A stretch of DNA of 64,000 nucleotides from an uncultured Pelagibacteraceae bacterium (GCA_902566775.1 CACFKF010000005.1:1-64000); one strand, 5' to 3'. Shown: positions 1-10,669, counted from the first letter of the stretch. Notes: generated by a model from the letters alone, not told the origin. Program-made: numbers and translations.

Positions 1-1
1 A

Positions 2-973
2 ATGGTGCCTTTGTTAGAGGCGGTTGTTCAAGCTGGAAGACCTTTAATGATAATCTCAGAAGATGTTGAAGGAGAAGCTTTGGCAACCTTAGTTGTGAAT
101 AAACTAAGAGGCGGTTTAAAAGTTGTTGCTGTAAAAGCCCCTGGATTTGGAGATAGAAGAAAAGCAATGCTTGAAGATATTGCAATATTAACTGGTGGAA
201 CGGTAATTTCTGAAGATCTTGGTGTAAAATTAGAAAATGTTAAACTTACTGATCTTGGTTCTTGCAAAAGAACTAAAGTGGACAAAGAAAATACTACAAT
301 TATAAGTGGATCTGGTAAAAAATCTGATATCGAGGCAAGATGTACTCAAATAAGACAACAAGCTGACGAGACCACTTCTGATTATGATAAAGAAAAACTT
401 CAAGAAAGATTGGCTAAACTTGCTGGCGGTGTTGCCGTGATAAAAGTAGGTGGCGCAACTGAAGTAGAAGTAAAAGAAAAGAAAGATAGAGTGGAAGATG
501 CTTTAAATGCGACAAGAGCTGCTGTTGAAGAAGGAATAGTGGTTGGTGGTGGGTGTGCTCTTCTTTATGCTGCTCAAGATCTAGGTAAAGTTAAAACTAA
601 AGGTGACGACCAAAAAGCTGGCGTTGATTTGGTTAAAAAAGCTTTAGAAACTCCTATTAGACAAATTACAAAAAATGCTGGAGTAGATGGTTCTGTGGTA
701 GTTGGAAAACTATTAGAAAAAAATAAACCTTCTCAAGGATTTGATGCTCAAAATGAAGAGTATTGCGATATGTTTGAAAAAGGAATTATTGACCCTGTAA
801 AAGTTGTAAGAACTGCTTTACAAGACGCAGCTTCTATCGCTGGTTTACTTGTAACTACAGAAGCTATGATTGCTGACAAACCAGAAGAAAAAGATGCTGG
901 TCCTGCTGGAATGCCTGGAGGCGGAATGGGCGGTATGGGTGGCATGGGTGGTATGGGTGGTATGGGAATGTAA
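2..973 (+). CDS. groEL: 60 kDa chaperonin GroEL, C-terminal part (5' end outside window)
   Basis: Protein reads [61 protein letters not shown] and ends in the GGMGGMGGM tail typical of GroEL; the first Met is internal. Confidence 0.98.
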   Translation: MVPLLEAVVQAGRPLMIISEDVEGEALATLVVNKLRGGLKVVAVKAPGFGDRRKAMLEDIAILTGGTVISEDLGVKLENVKLTDLGSCKRTKVDKENTTIISGSGKKSDIEARCTQIRQQADETTSDYDKEKLQERLAKLAGGVAVIKVGGATEVEVKEKKDRVEDALNATRAAVEEGIVVGGGCALLYAAQDLGKVKTKGDDQKAGVDLVKKALETPIRQITKNAGVDGSVVVGKLLEKNKPSQGFDAQNEEYCDMFEKGIIDPVKVVRTALQDAASIAGLLVTTEAMIADKPEEKDAGPAGMPGGGMGGMGGMGGMGGMGM

Positions 974-1000
974 TCGTTCCAACCCAAATCAAAATTCAAA

Positions 1001-1029
1001 AAGGCGAGTTTTTACTCGCCTTTTTTTTT
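1001..1029 (+). terminator. Rho-independent terminator after groEL
   Basis: AAGGCGAGTttttACTCGCCTTTTTTTTT: GC-rich stem followed by a T run. Confidence 0.9.
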
Positions 1030-1037
1030 CGATAAAA

Positions 1038-2126
1038 CTAATCACTTAACAATGTTTCTAATTCTCTTACTTCTCCAATTTTAAATATAATTGCATCTTT
1101 TTTGTTATATCCAAATTTTTCGGCATTTGCTTTAAATCTAACCGGAGGTTCCCAAATCGGTTCCAAACTTAAGATTGATGTACCCCAATGCATTCCGATT
1201 ACTTTTTTAACTTTTAAGTCTTGCATTAATGATAAAAGCTCTTCAGGGTTTGCATGAAACACGGATTTATCTTTCACATTAATAATGGGAAAAAAATTGT
1301 AAGCACCAATATTTCCAAATCCTAAGTCAATGGGTCCAAATTTTTCACCTAGATCTTTATAAAAGGGCGCAGGCCCTGTATCACAGGCAAAAAATATCTT
1401 TTTACCTTTGTATTCGATTAAAAAACTTCCCCAAAGACTTCTATCTGTATTTCCATCTCCCCAAATCCAACGCTTGCTCCAATGTTGAGCCGGAATCATT
1501 GTAACTTTTATGTCATTATTTATCTTAATTGTATCAAACCAATCCATTTCTTTTACCTTATCTTTTTTGTATCCATTTCTTGTAAAATATTTTCCAAGTT
1601 TCAAAGGAACAAGTACTTCAGCATTTTTGTAAGGAAAATTTTTTATAGTTCTAATGCTCATGTGGTCATAGTGGTTATGTGTGAGCAAAAATAAATTTAT
1701 TTCGGGAAGTTCTTTCAGAGTTAGAGGGGACTCGACATATTTTTTAGGACCAAACCACAAAGGTCCATAATTTTTTTCAAAAACTGGATCAGTAATAATC
1801 GTAGTGTCTCCAAGTTTAATAATAAAGCTCGCGTGATCAAGCCACATAACATATGAGCCTGACTTATGTCTTTCAAGATTTTTTAAAACATCTTGTTTAT
1901 CAATTACGTGTTCAGGGGGATAGTTTATTTTAAGTTTCTTTTTTTCTTCGCTAAAAACTTTCCATTTCCACTTAAAATTTGGATTTCTTTGAGGGCCACC
2001 TTCTGGATTTCTAAAAGCAAATAGCTTTCCGTCCTTGTAAATATGGTGGTAAGGTTTTTCTATAGATTGAGCCATTGTATTAAAAGTATTTAAAAAAAAT
2101 ATTAATGCAAATATATATTTAAACAT
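1038..2126 (-). CDS. MBL-fold metal-dependent hydrolase (NAPE-PLD/COG2220-like), secreted
   Basis: HNHYDHM metal-binding motif, FACDTGPAP, N-terminal signal-like segment. Confidence 0.8.
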   Translation of the reverse strand: MFKYIFALIFFLNTFNTMAQSIEKPYHHIYKDGKLFAFRNPEGGPQRNPNFKWKWKVFSEEKKKLKINYPPEHVIDKQDVLKNLERHKSGSYVMWLDHASFIIKLGDTTIITDPVFEKNYGPLWFGPKKYVESPLTLKELPEINLFLLTHNHYDHMSIRTIKNFPYKNAEVLVPLKLGKYFTRNGYKKDKVKEMDWFDTIKINNDIKVTMIPAQHWSKRWIWGDGNTDRSLWGSFLIEYKGKKIFFACDTGPAPFYKDLGEKFGPIDLGFGNIGAYNFFPIINVKDKSVFHANPEELLSLMQDLKVKKVIGMHWGTSILSLEPIWEPPVRFKANAEKFGYNKKDAIIFKIGEVRELETLLSD

Positions 2127-2143
2127 TTGGCAATAGTATTGTT

Positions 2144-2797
2144 TTAATTGGAATTAAAAATTTTATCTACAATGTAAAGGCCTAGAGCGACAGCAGGTCC
2201 CACTCCAAACGCAAACAACAAAGTTCCTATGCCAACCGTTCCACCTAAATACCATCCGGTAATTACAACCGTAATTTCAAGAAAAGCTCTAACTAAAGCA
2301 ATTGGAAGTTTGGTTTTCTTCTGCAAACCTGTCATTAATCCATCTCTTGGGCCTGGCCCCAAGTTTGCAATTAAATAAAAACCACTGCCCAAGCCTACTA
2401 ACAAAACAGAAATAACTGCCATTAACAATTGAGAAAAATAATTACTTGGTGTCCCAACAAACGCAATAGATACATCAATCATGAAAGCAATTATAATTGC
2501 ATTCAATATTGTACCTATGCCAGGTTTTTGATCTAAGAAGATCCAGAGAAAAATAACGAACAAACTTATAAAAAAAGTTATCAATCCTATTGATAAATCA
2601 ATGTGTAAAGATATTCCCTGAGCTAATACACTCCATGGTGAAGCGCCAGTAAGTGATACAAGCAACAAACCCTCTCCTAATCCAAATAGAGTTAATCCAA
2701 AACATAAAAATAAAAAGGTGGGTAGCTTTGGTTTAAAGTTTAAAGGTTTTTTAGAACTCCAGGAAACTTTAGGTACATTTTTTATAGAAAGAAACAT
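2144..2797 (-). CDS. YczE/YyaS/YitT-family membrane protein
   Basis: Several TM segments; GLGEGLLLVSLTGASPWSVLAQG and LGPGPRDGLMTGLQKKT motifs. Confidence 0.75.
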   Translation of the reverse strand: MFLSIKNVPKVSWSSKKPLNFKPKLPTFLFLCFGLTLFGLGEGLLLVSLTGASPWSVLAQGISLHIDLSIGLITFFISLFVIFLWIFLDQKPGIGTILNAIIIAFMIDVSIAFVGTPSNYFSQLLMAVISVLLVGLGSGFYLIANLGPGPRDGLMTGLQKKTKLPIALVRAFLEITVVITGWYLGGTVGIGTLLFAFGVGPAVALGLYIVDKIFNSN

Positions 2798-2843
2798 GTT
2801 TCATTATTAGTATAATTAATCTAACTTTTCTATTTATAATTTT

Positions 2844-3524
2844 ATGAAAAAATACATTTTTATTCTCTTTTTAATTTTTTTATCCTCTTATGCTCAAGCA
2901 CATACATCACATTACAAAGGTATAATAAAAATTGAAATGGAAGTATTTAGAAATAATGAAGCAATTGGTTATAGCAATTATTTTTTTGAACACATAGATA
3001 ATGACATGACTGTCAAAAACTATACCCAATTTAAAGTTAAATTGTTTGGTGCAACCATATTTTCTATATCCAGTGAGGCCATAGAAAAATATAAAGAAAA
3101 TAAATTAATTTATTTTAAATCAATCACATTTCAAAATGATAAAGAAAAGTATGTTAATTTAATTTACGATAAAACCAAAAAAAAATTTATCATAAATGGA
3201 TCTTCATACAAAGGAGAAGCAAGTATGGATTGTGTTATTGGCAATTGGTGGAATCACAAATTACTAAATGCAAATCAACAAATTAGTCCTTTATCAGGTA
3301 GTATAAAAGATCAATTAGTTACATTTGTTGGTAATGAAGATATTACTATATATGGAAAAAATTACTCTACAGCTCATTACAAATTAAGATCTAAAGACGA
3401 CAACTTACCAAAAGATAAAAAATTAGATTTTGATATATGGTTAGATAAAAAAAGTAACTTAATTATAAAAGTTGCATACAAAAGAATGGGGGATTGGGAA
3501 TATAGATTAAAAAGTTTTCAGTAA
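2844..3524 (+). CDS. DUF6134/DUF3108-like periplasmic protein
   Basis: Signal peptide and beta-rich domain; family assignment from memory of the pattern only. Confidence 0.5.
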   Translation: MKKYIFILFLIFLSSYAQAHTSHYKGIIKIEMEVFRNNEAIGYSNYFFEHIDNDMTVKNYTQFKVKLFGATIFSISSEAIEKYKENKLIYFKSITFQNDKEKYVNLIYDKTKKKFIINGSSYKGEASMDCVIGNWWNHKLLNANQQISPLSGSIKDQLVTFVGNEDITIYGKNYSTAHYKLRSKDDNLPKDKKLDFDIWLDKKSNLIIKVAYKRMGDWEYRLKSFQ

Positions 3525-3568
3525 ACAAATTGTAACTTTTGAAATCTAAACTATATTCATTTTAATTT

Positions 3569-4300
3569 ATGTCTATTTGGGGAAGTTTAATTGGTGGAAT
3601 GGTTGGTTTGTCATTAGGTGGACCTTTTGGAATGTTATTAGGTTCACTAATTGGCGGACGAATTTCAAGAGCAAGATCTAGTGCAGCTGGAAGTTTTGGT
3701 ACATTTGCACAACCTCAACAAATTTTTGCTCTATCTTTAATAGTTTTATCTGCAAAGCTTAGTAAAGCAGATGGCCAGGTTAGCAAAGAAGAACTTGTAG
3801 CTGTAAGAGATAAGTTAAAAATTCCAGAAAATGAAATAGAGAATGTTGGAAAAATATTTAATAAGGCTAAAGAGGAAAGCACTGGATATGAACCTTATGC
3901 AAAACAAATAGCTCAAATTTATAAAAATAATCCAAATGTATTGGAAGAAGTAATTAATATCTTGTTTTATATTGCTGAATCAGATGGAAATGTAAGTCAA
4001 TCAGAATTGAATATGATTCAGCACATAGCTCAAATTTTTAACTTAAACCAATCCCAATTTAATTCTATTAAGGAAAGTAGAAAAAGTTCAGACAAATTAA
4101 ATCCATATATTGTACTAGAAAGCAAACCAGAAGATGACCTTCAAACTATAAGAAAAAAATATCTAAAATTAAGCAAAGAACATCATCCTGATTTGTTAAT
4201 GAATAAAGGTGTTCCTAAGGAAGTAATTGTGGAAAGTAAAAAAAAAATGAGAGCAATAAATTTAGCTTGGGATCAAATTCAAAAACTTAAATCTAATTAA
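3569..4300 (+). CDS. TerB-like/DjlA-like protein with C-terminal J domain
   Basis: Gly-rich N-terminus, TerB-like helical region, then [13 protein letters not shown]...[11 protein letters not shown] with HPD motif. Confidence 0.8.
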   Translation: MSIWGSLIGGMVGLSLGGPFGMLLGSLIGGRISRARSSAAGSFGTFAQPQQIFALSLIVLSAKLSKADGQVSKEELVAVRDKLKIPENEIENVGKIFNKAKEESTGYEPYAKQIAQIYKNNPNVLEEVINILFYIAESDGNVSQSELNMIQHIAQIFNLNQSQFNSIKESRKSSDKLNPYIVLESKPEDDLQTIRKKYLKLSKEHHPDLLMNKGVPKEVIVESKKKMRAINLAWDQIQKLKSN

Positions 4301-5574
4301 AACTGTTCAGATTCTGTTGAATCTTTCATGGCAGTAGTAGAACTTTTGCCTGAACTTATAGTATTTGATACAGCATCAAAATAAGATGTTCCCACTTCTC
4401 TTTGGTGTTTAACGCTTGTATAACCATCTTTTTCTCTTGCGAATTCTTGTTGCTGAATTTTTGAGTAAGCTGTCATACCTTGAGACTTATATTTTTCTGC
4501 CAGTTCAAATATTGCTATATTTTGTGTATGAAAACCAGCAAGAGTAATAAATTGAAACTTGTAGCCCATTTCTGCAATTTTCACCTGAAAGGAAGCAATC
4601 TCTTCATCAGATAAATGTTTTTTCCAATTAAATGATGGAGAACAATTATACGCAAGTAGCTTTCCAGGAAACTTGGCATGAATTGCATCTGCAAATTTTT
4701 TAGCTTCTTCTATATTAGGTGTTGCAGTTTCGCACCATATTAAATCTGAATAAGGAGCATAAGCTAAACCTCTAGAGATTGCTTGCTCAATTCCATGTTT
4801 AACATAAAAGAAACCTTCTGGTGATCTTTTACCGGTCAAAAAGGGTTTATCATTTTCATCGTGATCATTTGTAATTAATTTAGCAGCGTTTGCATCTGTC
4901 CTTGCTAAAATAATTAGTGGTACATCAGCAATATCAGCTGCAAGCCTAGCTGCTTTCAAATTTTTTATCATTGTGCCAGTAGGAACTAATACTTTTCCTC
5001 CCATATGCCCACATTTTTTTTCGCTGGCAAGCTGATCCTCAAAATGAACACCTGCAGCTCCAGATCTAATAAATTTTTTTGTTAATTCAAAAACATTTAG
5101 TGGTCCGCCAAATCCTGCTTCACCATCAGCAATAATTGGCAACATATAATCTACTCTATCTTTTGTTTTCATGTCACCATCTTTGATTTCCATATGTTGG
5201 ATTTGATCAGCTCTGATTAGTGCATTATTCATCGCATCAACTAACTTTGGAGCGCTATCAAATGGATATAATGATTGATCCGGATACATTTCTCCAGCGC
5301 TATTTGCGTCTGCCGCTACTTGCCATCCGCTCAAATAAATTGCCTTTAAACCTGCTTTGGCGTGTTGAACAGCATGGTTTCCTGACAATGATCCAAGTGT
5401 ATTTATATAAGGTTCTGTATTCAAAAGTTCCCAAAGTTTTTTTGATTGATGCTTGCACATAGAGTGCTCAATTTTGATTGAGCCTCTTAATCTTTCTACT
5501 TCTTCTGGTGTATAATCTCTTTTTATTCCCGTAAATCTTTTCAAATCATATGAAACTTTTGCCTCTGAACTCAT
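4297..5574 (-). CDS. aceA: Isocitrate lyase
   Basis: [41 protein letters not shown] are characteristic of isocitrate lyase. Confidence 0.97.
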   Translation of the reverse strand: MSSEAKVSYDLKRFTGIKRDYTPEEVERLRGSIKIEHSMCKHQSKKLWELLNTEPYINTLGSLSGNHAVQHAKAGLKAIYLSGWQVAADANSAGEMYPDQSLYPFDSAPKLVDAMNNALIRADQIQHMEIKDGDMKTKDRVDYMLPIIADGEAGFGGPLNVFELTKKFIRSGAAGVHFEDQLASEKKCGHMGGKVLVPTGTMIKNLKAARLAADIADVPLIILARTDANAAKLITNDHDENDKPFLTGKRSPEGFFYVKHGIEQAISRGLAYAPYSDLIWCETATPNIEEAKKFADAIHAKFPGKLLAYNCSPSFNWKKHLSDEEIASFQVKIAEMGYKFQFITLAGFHTQNIAIFELAEKYKSQGMTAYSKIQQQEFAREKDGYTSVKHQREVGTSYFDAVSNTISSGKSSTTAMKDSTESEQF

Positions 5575-5617
5575 TAAAAATATTTCCTCGTTATAGTTTG
5601 TAAATTAGATATGGGTC

Positions 5618-5785
5618 TTACTTATTTTCACTATATTCATTAGTGAACTCGTTCATTCCACTTGAGCCCCAATCACAATGGTCATCTCTAAGATAAACAC
5701 CTGTCTCGCTATACTGGTACAAGTCCTCATTTTGAGTTACCTGATGCTTGCTCTCTGGTGCTTTGCTGTTGTTTTTGTTGTTCAT
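5618..5785 (-). CDS. Small ORF (55 aa) directly upstream of aceA: MNNKNNSKAPESKHQVTQNEDLYQYSETGVYLRDDHCDWGSSGMNEFTNEYSENK
   Basis: Manual translation; ATG at 5785-5783, TAA at 5620-5618; below the length cut-off of the supplied ORF track. Codons are richer in G/C than the surroundings. Confidence 0.5.
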   Translation of the reverse strand: MNNKNNSKAPESKHQVTQNEDLYQYSETGVYLRDDHCDWGSSGMNEFTNEYSENK

Positions 5786-5797
5786 ATGGATCTTATA

Positions 5798-5817
5798 ATT
5801 TACAAAATTTACAATTT
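5798..5817. promoter_or_regulatory. Operator-like motif ATTTACAAAATTTACAATTT
   Basis: Same core ATTTACAAAATTTACAA recurs at 5871-5887 in the aceA/regulator intergenic region; resembles RamB-type TTTGCAAA half sites. Confidence 0.55.
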
Positions 5818-5870
5818 CTACAATAATATCAATAATGCTTGTAAAATATGATAATTTTATGTAAATTATT

Positions 5871-5889
5871 ATTTACAAAATTTACAAAT
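5871..5889. promoter_or_regulatory. Second copy of operator-like motif ATTTACAAAATTTACAAAT
   Basis: Lies 8 bp before the regulator start codon; second copy of the 5798 motif. Confidence 0.55.
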
Positions 5890-5896
5890 AGAAAAT

Positions 5897-7322
5897 ATGA
5901 GTCAAACAGATCTAAAAATTGGTCCAAAAATTAAAGGTTTTAGGAGGCAATTGGGCATTCAAGCAAATAAACTGGCTGAACAATTAAACATTTCTCCAAG
6001 TTACCTTGCATTAATTGAAGGTGGAAAAAGAAAAATTGATGGAGATCTATTGCTCAAAGTCTGCGAAGAGCTAAAAATAGAATTATCCGACCTAACAACA
6101 AAATCTGACATTAACTTATCAAACGATATTTCAGAATTATTAGATGATAAATTGTTTGAAGATTTAGATATATTGGGCCCCGAAATTAAAGATTTGGTAA
6201 ATACAAATCCTAAAATGGCAAGAGCTCTAATAAAGCTAGGAGATAATTACAAACAAAAAGATCATGAGTTAATTAACAAGGTGGAAAATTTATCCGGCAA
6301 AATGATAGATAATAGAAAAAATTCTTTTCCTGGAGAGGTTGTTTCAGATTTTATTCAAGAAAATAAAAATTACTTTCCTAAACTAGAAAATTTTGCAAAC
6401 ATAATTTTTGAAAAAATTCAAACTAACAATCGAACAAGATACATGTCAATATGTGAATTCCTAAAAAATGAATATTCTATAACAGTTAAAGATGTCATTC
6501 CAGAGGAAGGAAAACCTTTTTCCAAAGTATATAATAAGGATAAAAAAGAACTTTTGTTAAGTGATTTTGTTTCTTTAGAAACAAAAAAATTATTTGCTGC
6601 TGCACAAATTGCCCAAGAGGGTGCTATGGATGAAATAAATGAATATTTATCAAAATTTTCTTTTCCTTCTGAGGAATCAAAAAAACTAACAAAAGTTGCA
6701 TTATTAAACTATTGTGGAGCTGCTATTTTAATGCCTTATAAATTATTCCATCAAGAATGTAAAAAAACAAAAATATGATCTTGAGCTTTTGCAAAATAGT
6801 TTTGCCACATCCTTTGAACAGGTGGCTCATAGAGTTACATGTTTACAAGATCCAAAACTCCCTGGAATTCCTTTTCATATGTTAAGAGTTGATATTGCTG
6901 GAAATATTTCAAAAAGATTTTCTCTTTCTGGCATAGAGATCCCAAGATATGGTGGTGCTTGTCCAAGGTGGAACATTTATTCTGCGTTCACAACTCCTGG
7001 AAAAATTCATGCAGCAGTAAGCAAAATGTCTAATGGAGAAAAATATGTTTGTATTGCAAAAACTGTAGAAAAAGGAGTTGGAAGGTATGGCAAGTCAAAA
7101 AGCATGTTGTCCATTGGTCTAGGATGTGAAGCAAAATATGCTAAAGATTTTATATACACTGAAAATTTAAATGTTAATGACAAAAAAATAGAAATGCCTA
7201 TAGGAGTTTCTTGTCGAACATGTGATCGACTAAATTGTTCTCAAAGAGCCTTTCCACCTCTTCATAAAAAATTTGATGTAGATATAAATTCGAGGGGAGT
7301 CTCAGTATATGTTACTGAGTAA
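5897..7322 (+). pseudogene. XRE-family short-chain fatty acyl regulator (RamB/ScfR-like), split into two frames (5897-6778 and 6789-7322)
   Basis: N-terminal HTH (IQANKLAEQLNISPSYLALIEGGKRKIDGDLLLKVCEEL); the C-terminal domain (SFATSFEQVAHRVTCLQDPKLPGIPFHMLRVDIAGNISKRFSLSG...CRTCDRLNCSQRAFPPL) is in the +1 frame. Dropping one A from TGTAAAAAAAC restores ...ECKKQKYDLELLQNSFATSFEQVAHRV. Confidence 0.8.
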
Positions 7323-7330
7323 AAAAATTA

Positions 7331-8560
7331 TCAATTTTTTTTATTTTTTTCTCGCTCTCTCGCCAAAAGTTGTGTTAAAGAATCTACCATTAAATCAGAA
7401 GCTTTAAATATTTCATTAGTTTTTAGTTCATGTGTAGTATTTTTTTCAGGATTGCTTTTGTCTTCTATAATTACTCCTTCATCTGGAGAATTATTTTTTA
7501 TGTAAATTAATAACAACCATTCATCATCAATAGTTTCGTCCCACTTAATAAATATTTCTCCAGTTTCAAATCTTCTATCTACACATCTAAAAATTGACAT
7601 ATGTCTAGTTATATGTCGTTTATTAAGCTGAAATACTAAGCTACTTGCGCTTCTATAAAAACTTTCAAGACAGCTTTCTATTTTTTGTCTCTCTAATAAA
7701 TACTCTCTTTCTTTTTGCAAAAGGCTTTCCCTGTCATCTCCTTCCTGGACATGAACTCCTAAAGCCTCAACTCTTTCCCTAATTTTTTGATCTCTGATAA
7801 CTCTATATTTTGCTTTTAATCTATCTATTCTTTCTTGTAGGCCTGCATAATCTTCTCTTTGTTCTTTTAGTGAAATTTTTTCTAATTTTTCTAACTCTTT
7901 GATTTCTCGAATTCTAAATTTTTCAATTTGTCTATCAATTTTAAGCTCTTCAAGGAACTTTTTTTGCCTTTCTGCTTGTTCTTTTCTGATAATGGCTTGC
8001 TCTTTTCTAAGAAATAATTTTATGTCTTTTGCTCTTTCTTTTTCCATTCTTTTTTCTTCTTGAAGCTCTTTTTTTTTATCTTCAAGTTTTTGTTTTTCTT
8101 GAAGTCTATATTCTTTTTCAGAAGCTATTTTTTCTTGATACATTCTTTTATTTTCTTCTATTTGCTTTCTTCTTTTTTCTTCTTCTTTAATAAACTTATA
8201 CTCATATATTTTTTCAGAAAATTTTTGAAAAAAGTTTTGAATAAATTTTTGAAGACTAAATTTAATCTTAAATTTAAATTTTAGTTTTAATTTTTCCTCA
8301 AACCTAATAATCTTTAAAATCAGTCTTTTAGAGCTATTTTTAATTTTTATTGGTTTTTTATTATGAATTTTACTTGAAAATTTTAAAAATGTTTTTTTTA
8401 ACTTTTTTATTTTAATTTTTTTTTTAAATCTTCTTTTTTTAATTTTTCTTTTAAATCTTCTTTTTTGAATTTTTTTTTTTGTAGATTTTCTTCTTTTATG
8501 CTTTCTTTTTACTATTATTTTTTTTCTTTTTAATTTTTTTTTTTTTGCCTTTTTTTTCAT
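7331..8560 (-). CDS. Lys/Arg-rich coiled-coil protein with polybasic N-terminus, unknown function
   Basis: About 39 of the first 56 residues are K/R; long charged central helix; short globular C-terminus. Confidence 0.6.
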   Translation of the reverse strand: MKKKAKKKKLKRKKIIVKRKHKRRKSTKKKIQKRRFKRKIKKRRFKKKIKIKKLKKTFLKFSSKIHNKKPIKIKNSSKRLILKIIRFEEKLKLKFKFKIKFSLQKFIQNFFQKFSEKIYEYKFIKEEEKRRKQIEENKRMYQEKIASEKEYRLQEKQKLEDKKKELQEEKRMEKERAKDIKLFLRKEQAIIRKEQAERQKKFLEELKIDRQIEKFRIREIKELEKLEKISLKEQREDYAGLQERIDRLKAKYRVIRDQKIRERVEALGVHVQEGDDRESLLQKEREYLLERQKIESCLESFYRSASSLVFQLNKRHITRHMSIFRCVDRRFETGEIFIKWDETIDDEWLLLIYIKNNSPDEGVIIEDKSNPEKNTTHELKTNEIFKASDLMVDSLTQLLAREREKNKKN

Positions 8561-8595
8561 AAAAAACTAACCAATCTAGACTTACCAAGAAAATA

Positions 8596-9783
8596 TTAAT
8601 AAATATAGTCTCTTGTAATAGGTGCGGTAGTTTGGTTTTTTGTTAATTGAATTTGAAATACAACCTGATCTCCCCACTTAAATGCTAATTCACATGACGC
8701 TAAATAAAATTCCCACATTCTGAAAAATTTTTCATCAAACATTTCTAAAATTTTAGATTTGTTGCTTATACACCTTTCTTTCCAATTTTTTAAAGTAAGG
8801 CTATAATGATTCCTTAAAACTTCTAGATCACTTATAATAAGTCCTGACTTTTCAATTGGTCCTGCAACTTCGCTCATACTAGGAGTATACCCTCCTGGAA
8901 AAATATATTTCGTGATCCAGGGCTGAGGGTCTCTTGGACCTGCGACTGATCCTATTGTATGAATTAAGGCCAATCCTTCATCGTTAAGCAAACTATTAAC
9001 TTGTCTAAAAAAAGTTTTATAATATTTTCTACCTACATGTTCAAACATTCCCACACTAACTACCCTATCAAATTTTTCATTTATATTTCTGTAATCAGCA
9101 AGTTTAAACTGGACTTGATTTTCTAAATTATTTTCTTTCGCCTTATTTAAACTATATTTATATTGATTCTCGGATAATGTGATACCAGTAACTTCACATT
9201 TAGTTTTTTTTGCAATATCAATCGCAAGCGAGCCCCAACCACTTCCAATATCTAGTACTTTTTGGTTAGGTTGAAGATTTAATTTTTTAATTATATGATC
9301 AATTTTATTATTTTGTGCAGTTTCCAAACTTTCATTTTCATTTTTAAAATATGCACAAGAATATTGTCTCTTTGGATCAAGAAATAGATTGTAAAGATCT
9401 TCAGAAATATCATAATGATGAGCCACATTATATTTTGATTTTTTTGCTAAATTAAAGTTAGTTAAATATCTATAAGTGCCTCTGATTTTATTTAATATTC
9501 TTCCAAAAATATTAATTTCATTTCTTCCTATATTCTTCATGGCTATTTCCAAAAAATCTGTTAATGATCCATTTTTAATTTCAAGAGTCCCATCTGTGTA
9601 AGCTTCCCCAAAATATAAATCAGGATAGAATAATAGTTTAAAATGAAGTTTTTTATCTATTAATCTTAGTGTAATAGGTTCCTTTTTTTTTGGATTTCCA
9701 ATAATATATTTTTTTGAGTCTGCATCTATTAAAATAAACCCATCTTCTTTAAATAATTTATTTAAAAAACTAACTAGTTGCAT
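8596..9783 (-). CDS. cfa: Cyclopropane-fatty-acyl-phospholipid synthase-like methyltransferase
   Basis: VLDIGSGWGSLAIDIAKKTKCEVTGITLSENQ, VSVGMFEHVGRKYY, YIFPGGYTPS. Confidence 0.9.
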   Translation of the reverse strand: MQLVSFLNKLFKEDGFILIDADSKKYIIGNPKKKEPITLRLIDKKLHFKLLFYPDLYFGEAYTDGTLEIKNGSLTDFLEIAMKNIGRNEINIFGRILNKIRGTYRYLTNFNLAKKSKYNVAHHYDISEDLYNLFLDPKRQYSCAYFKNENESLETAQNNKIDHIIKKLNLQPNQKVLDIGSGWGSLAIDIAKKTKCEVTGITLSENQYKYSLNKAKENNLENQVQFKLADYRNINEKFDRVVSVGMFEHVGRKYYKTFFRQVNSLLNDEGLALIHTIGSVAGPRDPQPWITKYIFPGGYTPSMSEVAGPIEKSGLIISDLEVLRNHYSLTLKNWKERCISNKSKILEMFDEKFFRMWEFYLASCELAFKWGDQVVFQIQLTKNQTTAPITRDYIY

Positions 9784-9784
9784 T

Positions 9785-10669
9785 TTAAGCCGCCTTGGTT
9801 TCCTTTAAATTAAAATTTAATTCTTTTAAATCTTCAAATAATTTTTTTCTATCACTGCTATTTAAAAGGCTTAATGGTGGTAAAATATTTTCATAAATTT
9901 CATTTTCATTTATAAAAAAAGAATGTAAGGCAGAAATCAAGTTAAATTGATCAAAAACTTTTCTCACATTACAAAGCTTTTCGTTATATTTTTGTTCTTT
10001 TTTTGCAAAAAAATCATCATATACTTTTCTTGCTAAACTTGCGGTAGCATTACAAGTGGCAGTTATTATTCCTGAACATCCTAACTCCAAACCTTTTAGT
10101 AATTTCAATTCAGAACCAGGCAGAACCGAAAAATTTTCAATTTTTAAATTTTCATATAAATTATAAGAACTATCTTTAACCCCTACTATTTGTTTTGGAA
10201 ATTTTTTAACTAATTCTTCAACACATTCTATGCTAAACTTGTATCCACATAGTTTTTCAAAATTATAAAGAATTATTTTTGCCTCCGGGATTTTTTCTAT
10301 AATTTTTGAATAAAAATTTATTGCTTCTTTGTCTCCATATTTATAATAAGCTGGTGGCATAATTAAAAATTTATTAAAACCTAATGAGTTGGAAATTCTC
10401 ATTAAATTTATTGTTTCACCTAATGAGTTTAACCCACTGCCTATTAAATACTTATCTTTGTACTTGCTTGTGGATAATTCGTTTAACAAATTTATTTTTT
10501 CACTTATTGGTATTAGTTGTGCTTGACCGGTACTTCCAAAAATTGCAACTCCATGACATCCTTGGTTAATCAAATTTTCTGCATGAATTATGGTTTTGTT
10601 TGAATTTAAAGTTAAGTTTTCATTAAAAATTGACATAGAGGCTGCAAAAATACCTTTAATTTGGTCCAT
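9785..10669 (-). CDS. Dihydrodipicolinate synthase family aldolase
   Basis: HAENLINQGCHGVAIFGSTGQAQLIP, ILYNFEKLCGYKF, VGVKDSS: DapA/NanA fold motifs. Confidence 0.8.
   Translation of the reverse strand: MDQIKGIFAASMSIFNENLTLNSNKTIIHAENLINQGCHGVAIFGSTGQAQLIPISEKINLLNELSTSKYKDKYLIGSGLNSLGETINLMRISNSLGFNKFLIMPPAYYKYGDKEAINFYSKIIEKIPEAKIILYNFEKLCGYKFSIECVEELVKKFPKQIVGVKDSSYNLYENLKIENFSVLPGSELKLLKGLELGCSGIITATCNATASLARKVYDDFFAKKEQKYNEKLCNVRKVFDQFNLISALHSFFINENEIYENILPPLSLLNSSDRKKLFEDLKELNFNLKETKAA

Noticed and set aside
8060-8284. 74-aa Phe-rich ORF
   Set aside because: Complement of the Lys-rich coding region (poly-A/T artefact).
8400-8560. T-rich low-complexity tract as intergenic regulatory DNA
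   Set aside because: Lies in an open frame encoding the polybasic N-terminus with an in-frame repeat.
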